8,395 nucleotides of DNA, taken from NCBI GenBank assembly GCA_013816275.1, contig JACDER010000046.1, positions 1 through 8,395 on the forward strand, given 5' to 3'. Below, one piece after another: positions 6,237 through 8,395 of the stretch. Under the pieces are notes generated by a model. The model was not told where the DNA came from. It was given only the letters and a program-made list of their open reading frames with translations, and did not search any database. Each line of letters starts with the position of its first letter. Within the stretch, counting starts at the first letter, position 1. Origin of the DNA: Actinomycetota bacterium. Its GTDB lineage: Bacteria > Actinomycetota > Thermoleophilia > Gaiellales > Gaiellaceae. The translations under genes were made by a program, and so were the position numbers.

Positions 6237-7244
6237 CCGCGAGCTGGTCGAGCGCCTCGGACTCGATCCGCCGCACGCGTTCTGGCGACAGTCCGAGCCG
6301 GCGAGCGACCGCCGTCAGCGTCTGCGGCTCGTCATGGCCGATCCCGTATCGGAGCTCGAGCACCTCTCGTTCGAGGTCGGATAACTCGGCGAGAGCTCGG
6401 CGAACGGTCTCTGAGCGGAGACTGAGCTCGAGCGCCTCGCCGGCCGGTGGCTCATCGGCGGCGAACAGATCGCCGAATCGGGCACCGTTCTCCTCTCCGA
6501 CGGGACGATCGAGGCTTGTGACCGCACGTGCCGCGCTGCGCACCCGCTCGAGGTGGGCCGGGCTCAGCCTCGCCGCCTCGGCGATCTCGTCCTCGGTCGG
6601 CTGCCGGTCGAGCGTCTGCCGGAGTTCGCGCTCGACTCGGGCGACCTTCAACTCGTGTTGAAAGACATCGGCCGGAAGCTGGATTGTTCGCGCCCTGCTC
6701 TGCAGCCCACGCTGGACCACTTGCCGTATCCACCACGTCGCATAGATAGGTGGAGAACTTGAAACCGCGTCGCCAATCGAACTTCTCCACGGCCCGGATC
6801 AGCCCGATCGTTCCCTCCTGGATCAGGTCGAGCAGCGAGAGATCGTGACCCTGGTAGCGCTTGGCGATCGAGACGACCAGGCGGAGATTGGAGTTGATCA
6901 TCCGCTCTTTGGCAGCCGTGTCGCCGCGTTCGATCCACCAGCTCGACTTCCTCCCGTGCGGTCAGGAGCGGGTAGCGACCCGCCTCGTTGAGGAAGAGTT
7001 GGAGCGCATCGGTCGTCGCGGCCGCCAGATCGCCGTTGACGTAGGTTGAATCCGGCACCCGGTCGAGCCCGCAGTCGTCGCGAACCTCGATGCCACGCTC
7101 GTCCAGCTCGTGGAGAACCGCCTCCAGCTCGTTCTTCTCGAGCTCGAGCGTCTGCGCGAGCTTGTCTATCTCGGAGAGCTCGACGTAGCCTTCGTCCGCG
7201 CCGCGCTCGACGAGCGCCGCGATTGCGTCCCGTTCATGCTTGGA
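6199..7244 (-). pseudogene. primary-type (RpoD/SigA-like) sigma-70 factor, frameshifted
   Basis: A nearly complete sigma-70 factor in three frames, ~347 residues if repaired. Region 1.1-like: HERDAIAALVERGADEGYVE, LSEIDKLAQTLELEKNELEA (7241-7080). Region 1.2: [20 protein letters not shown]. Region 2: [52 protein letters not shown], then after repair ATWWIRQ. Region 3: [34 protein letters not shown]. Region 4 with helix-turn-helix: DLEREVLELRYGI, LTAVARRLGLSPERVRRIE, ending EVDALRNAA and TAG 6199-6201. Lesions: two bases apparently missing at 6934-6940 (between regions 1.2 and 2), and a 4-bp tandem duplication at 6742-6749 in region 2.4. No usable start precedes region 1.1: the in-phase codon just upstream is the TGA (7245-7247) of the previous gene, and the first in-frame GTG (7058) would omit region 1.1. 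Such paralogs are often stress or lifestyle sigma factors; here it is probably inactive. Confidence 0.85.
6742..6749. repeat. ATAG tandem duplication disrupting the sigma gene
   Basis: The plus strand reads ATAGATAG. Removing one ATAG restores the sigma frame exactly: TTCTCCACCTATGCGACGTG (minus strand) encodes FSTYATW, the near-invariant start of region 2.4. A +4 slippage event is therefore the simplest cause of this frameshift. Confidence 0.8.
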
Positions 7245-7517
7245 TCAGCGGCTTCTGCTCTCGGCCTCGTCGAGCGCGGCGAAGCCCTTGCCGCTTGCCT
7301 CGCGCGTGAGCGGGGCGTCGGCGTCTGCATGGCCGAATTCGTCTGCGTAACGGTTCCAGAGCTCCTTCGCGGCGTCGTCGTCTGGTCGCTCGCGCAGCCA
7401 TCTCCTCAGGTGCTCGAACGCACTCTTCCGCTGCGTCGGTGTCAACTCGCTGCTCCCGAGGTCGCTGCGAATGTCGTCCAGCTTCATCGATCCGCCGCTC
7501 CAGCCGGTTGTCGTCAT
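7245..7517 (-). CDS. small hypothetical helical protein (90 aa)
   Basis: Not recognised. The ATG at 7515-7517 is preceded by AAAGGAG at 6-nt spacing, which supports this start; ATG 7485-7487 (MKLDD) is a possible alternative. Sequence MTTTGWSGGSMKLDDIRSDL, then LTPTQRKSAFEHLRRWLRER, DDDAAKELWNRYADEFGHAD, ending AALDEAESRSR. It is highly charged and mostly helical, with no membrane segment and no cysteine. The reading frame continues open upstream into the EPIRIE paralog, with no stop between them, so the two may once have been separated by a stop now lost. Its TGA is immediately followed by sigma-factor region 1.1 coding in the same phase, so it sits in an apparent operon with, and directly before, the sigma gene; a role in regulating that sigma factor is possible but unsupported by any motif. 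Confidence 0.7.
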   Translation of the reverse strand: MTTTGWSGGSMKLDDIRSDLGSSELTPTQRKSAFEHLRRWLRERPDDDAAKELWNRYADEFGHADADAPLTREASGKGFAALDEAESRSR

Positions 7518-7583
7518 CCTCGGCTCCTTTCGATTCGATCCTGCCACGGTTCCATTTCCTTGCACCAGGTGTTGAGGAACACG

Positions 7584-7830
7584 CTGGAGCGAATGACGCT
7601 GGCCGTCGAGTGTGATCGTCGTAGTGGTCACGCCCTCGTCGATGAGCCACTGGCGTACCGCCGTGAGCACTCGGGGGACCGCGTCGCGGCCCGCGCGAGC
7701 ATCGAGCGGAACGCGCACCTCCCAGCCCTCAGCGAGCGCAACCGTCTCCGCGTTTCGATGGTCCGAGGCGCTGCACGAGCATGAAGGCCCGCAGTGCATC
7801 GGGGGCTTCGATCCGGATCGGCTCAGCCAT
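7584..7830 (-). pseudogene. EPIRIE-type small protein, frameshifted paralog of the 5904 gene
   Basis: The ATG at 7828-7830 begins MAEPIRIEAPDALRAFMLVQ RL, where the start frame runs on to a stop near 7729. The remainder is in another phase from about 7750-7770: AETVALAEGWEVRVPLDARA, AVPRVLTAVRQWLIDEGVTT, TITLDGQRHSLQ (last codon 7584-7586). Joined, these give ~80-85 residues with two strands (EVRVPL, TTTITL) around a helix, like the plus-strand paralog. No stop follows the conserved end; the frame stays open into the 7517 gene. Ribosome site upstream is weak (GGGAGAA, about 14 bases away). Family and function are unknown to me. It is the first gene of the minus-strand cluster leading to the sigma factor. 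Confidence 0.55.
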
Positions 7831-8087
7831 GCGCACCGATTGCAGCATTCTCCCAGAAGCTCGCTCGAGTCGGTGTTCGTCTCTCGTCCCTTGCGGATGA
7901 ACGGTTGTTCTTGACAGCAATCCGGGGCTGTGAGAGGTTGATCCGGCTGAGTCCTGTCGGCCTTCGGGTCAACAGGGCTCAGCTTCTTTTTTTGTCCTCG
8001 AAGGGGCATGGCTGCGGCGAGCCGGAGCGCGGTTGTTCTTCGAGATCGCTTCCCGGCGGTTCCACCCGTTCCGCGATCCCGAAACGG
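7831..8087. other. intergenic stretch between two minus-strand units
   Basis: 257 bases with no gene I can support. The minus-strand frame open here (from ATG 8009) reads as unstructured Lys/Pro/Cys-rich sequence that merely continues into the EPIRIE paralog frame. It holds the plus-strand terminator at 7947-7993, and TTGACA at 7911-7916 without a convincing -10 box. Confidence 0.5.
7947..7993 (+). terminator. strong intrinsic (Rho-independent) terminator
   Basis: An 11-bp outer stem pairs CTGAGTCCTGT (7947-7957) with ACAGGGCTCAG (7972-7982), with one G-T wobble. Inside it, GGCC (7959-7962) pairs with GGTC (7967-7970) around a TTCG tetraloop. It is followed by TTCTTTTTTT (7984-7993). All parts are on the plus strand, so it stops rightward transcription; the minus strand has no T tract after the hairpin. 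Confidence 0.85.
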
Positions 8088-8395
8088 TCATGCGCGGCCA
8101 AGGTGGCGCGTGAACCAGTCGCTGGCGAGCCGGGCGACGTCGTCGAGCGCGCCGGGCTCCTCGAACAGGTGCGTCGCGCCGGGAACGATCGCGAGTCCCT
8201 TCTCCGTGTCGAGTCGGGCGAGCGCGGCCTCGTTCAGCTCGAGCACTTGCGGATCCTGCTCGCCGACGACGAGCAGGGTGGGCGCGCGCACGTGCTCGAG
8301 CGCTTCTCCGGCCAGATCCGGCCGTCCGCCGCGCGAGACGACGACGGCCGTGTCGGGACGCTCGGCGGCGGCGATCAGCGCCGCCGCGGCACCGG
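8088..8395 (-). CDS. alpha/beta hydrolase, dienelactone-hydrolase-like (5' partial)
   Basis: C-terminal ~102 residues of an alpha/beta-fold hydrolase; the front lies beyond the window. The frame is open from the right edge: GAAAALIAAAERPD, VVSRGGRPDLAGEALEHVRA, PTLLVVGEQDPQVLELNEAA, GLAIVPGATHLFEEPGAL, DWFTRHLGRA and TGA 8088-8090. The catalytic Asp is expected in VVGEQD and the catalytic His in GATHLF; the GxSxG nucleophile elbow would fall just before the visible start. In actinobacteria and proteobacteria this C-terminal pattern occurs in dienelactone-hydrolase-family proteins, sometimes fused to or beside a phosphoribosyltransferase domain, so a fusion upstream is possible. Substrate unknown. 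It appears intact as far as seen and is separated from the sigma cluster by 257 bp. Confidence 0.8.
   Translation of the reverse strand, partial: GAAAALIAAAERPDTAVVVSRGGRPDLAGEALEHVRAPTLLVVGEQDPQVLELNEAALARLDTEKGLAIVPGATHLFEEPGALDDVARLASDWFTRHLGRA

Noticed and set aside
7110..7784. Plus-strand open frame (224 codons) that could explain the terminator at 7947
   Set aside because: It lies opposite sigma region 1.1, the 90-aa gene and the EPIRIE paralog, all of which have better signals; it looks like a shadow.
7911..7916. TTGACA as a -35 box for a rightward promoter
   Set aside because: No acceptable -10 element at 16-18 bases, and a terminator follows within about 35 bases.
7934..7953. GAGAGGTTGATCCGGCTGAG resembles the start of 16S rRNA
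   Set aside because: Following bases form the terminator hairpin and do not continue as 16S sequence; a chance similarity.

Overview
This high-GC window has Shine-Dalgarno-led genes, frequent GTG starts and tightly overlapping stop/start codons. Together with its protein types (double DUF427, DsrE, Dps-like, several RpoD-type sigma pieces, SigB-like promoters) it looks like a soil actinobacterium, most likely of the Thermoleophilia/Solirubrobacterales kind. That placement is inferred from resemblance; no marker gene is present.

Layout. Plus strand: 1-581 is the C-terminal part of a glucose-1-dehydrogenase-like SDR enzyme. A tight unidirectional run follows: an unknown 98-residue protein (679-975), a lone succinate dehydrogenase/fumarate reductase-type flavoprotein (975-2714), a frameshifted small gene (2711-2925), a frameshifted stress-protein-like gene (2936-3370) and an intact Dps-like protein (3478-3900). 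Minus strand, read right to left from 5800: a CBS/DsrE chimeric remnant (5800-5420), an intact tandem-DUF427 protein (5373-4555), and the 3' half of a GH130 glycoside phosphorylase-like gene (about 4513-3908). From 5904 a small plus-strand gene diverges from the CBS/DsrE remnant; the 100-bp gap between them carries two back-to-back SigB-type promoters. On the right a minus-strand cluster runs 7830-6199: a paralog of the 5904 gene, an intact 90-residue unknown protein, and a near-complete but frameshifted primary-type sigma-70 factor. A strong plus-strand intrinsic terminator sits at 7947-7993, and the C-terminal part of an alpha/beta hydrolase ends the window (8395-8088).

The main feature of the window is that intact genes alternate with damaged ones. 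Seven loci keep clear family signatures only when several reading frames are joined. Some lesions are single-base changes in short runs and could be sequence error. Others (a 4-bp tandem duplication in the sigma gene, a CBS-to-DsrE join, a GH130 gene without its front half) look like real mutation. Functionally the region reads as a general-stress neighbourhood under SigB-like control that is partly decaying. I see no CRISPR array, transposase, integrase, tRNA, rRNA or recognisable defence system.
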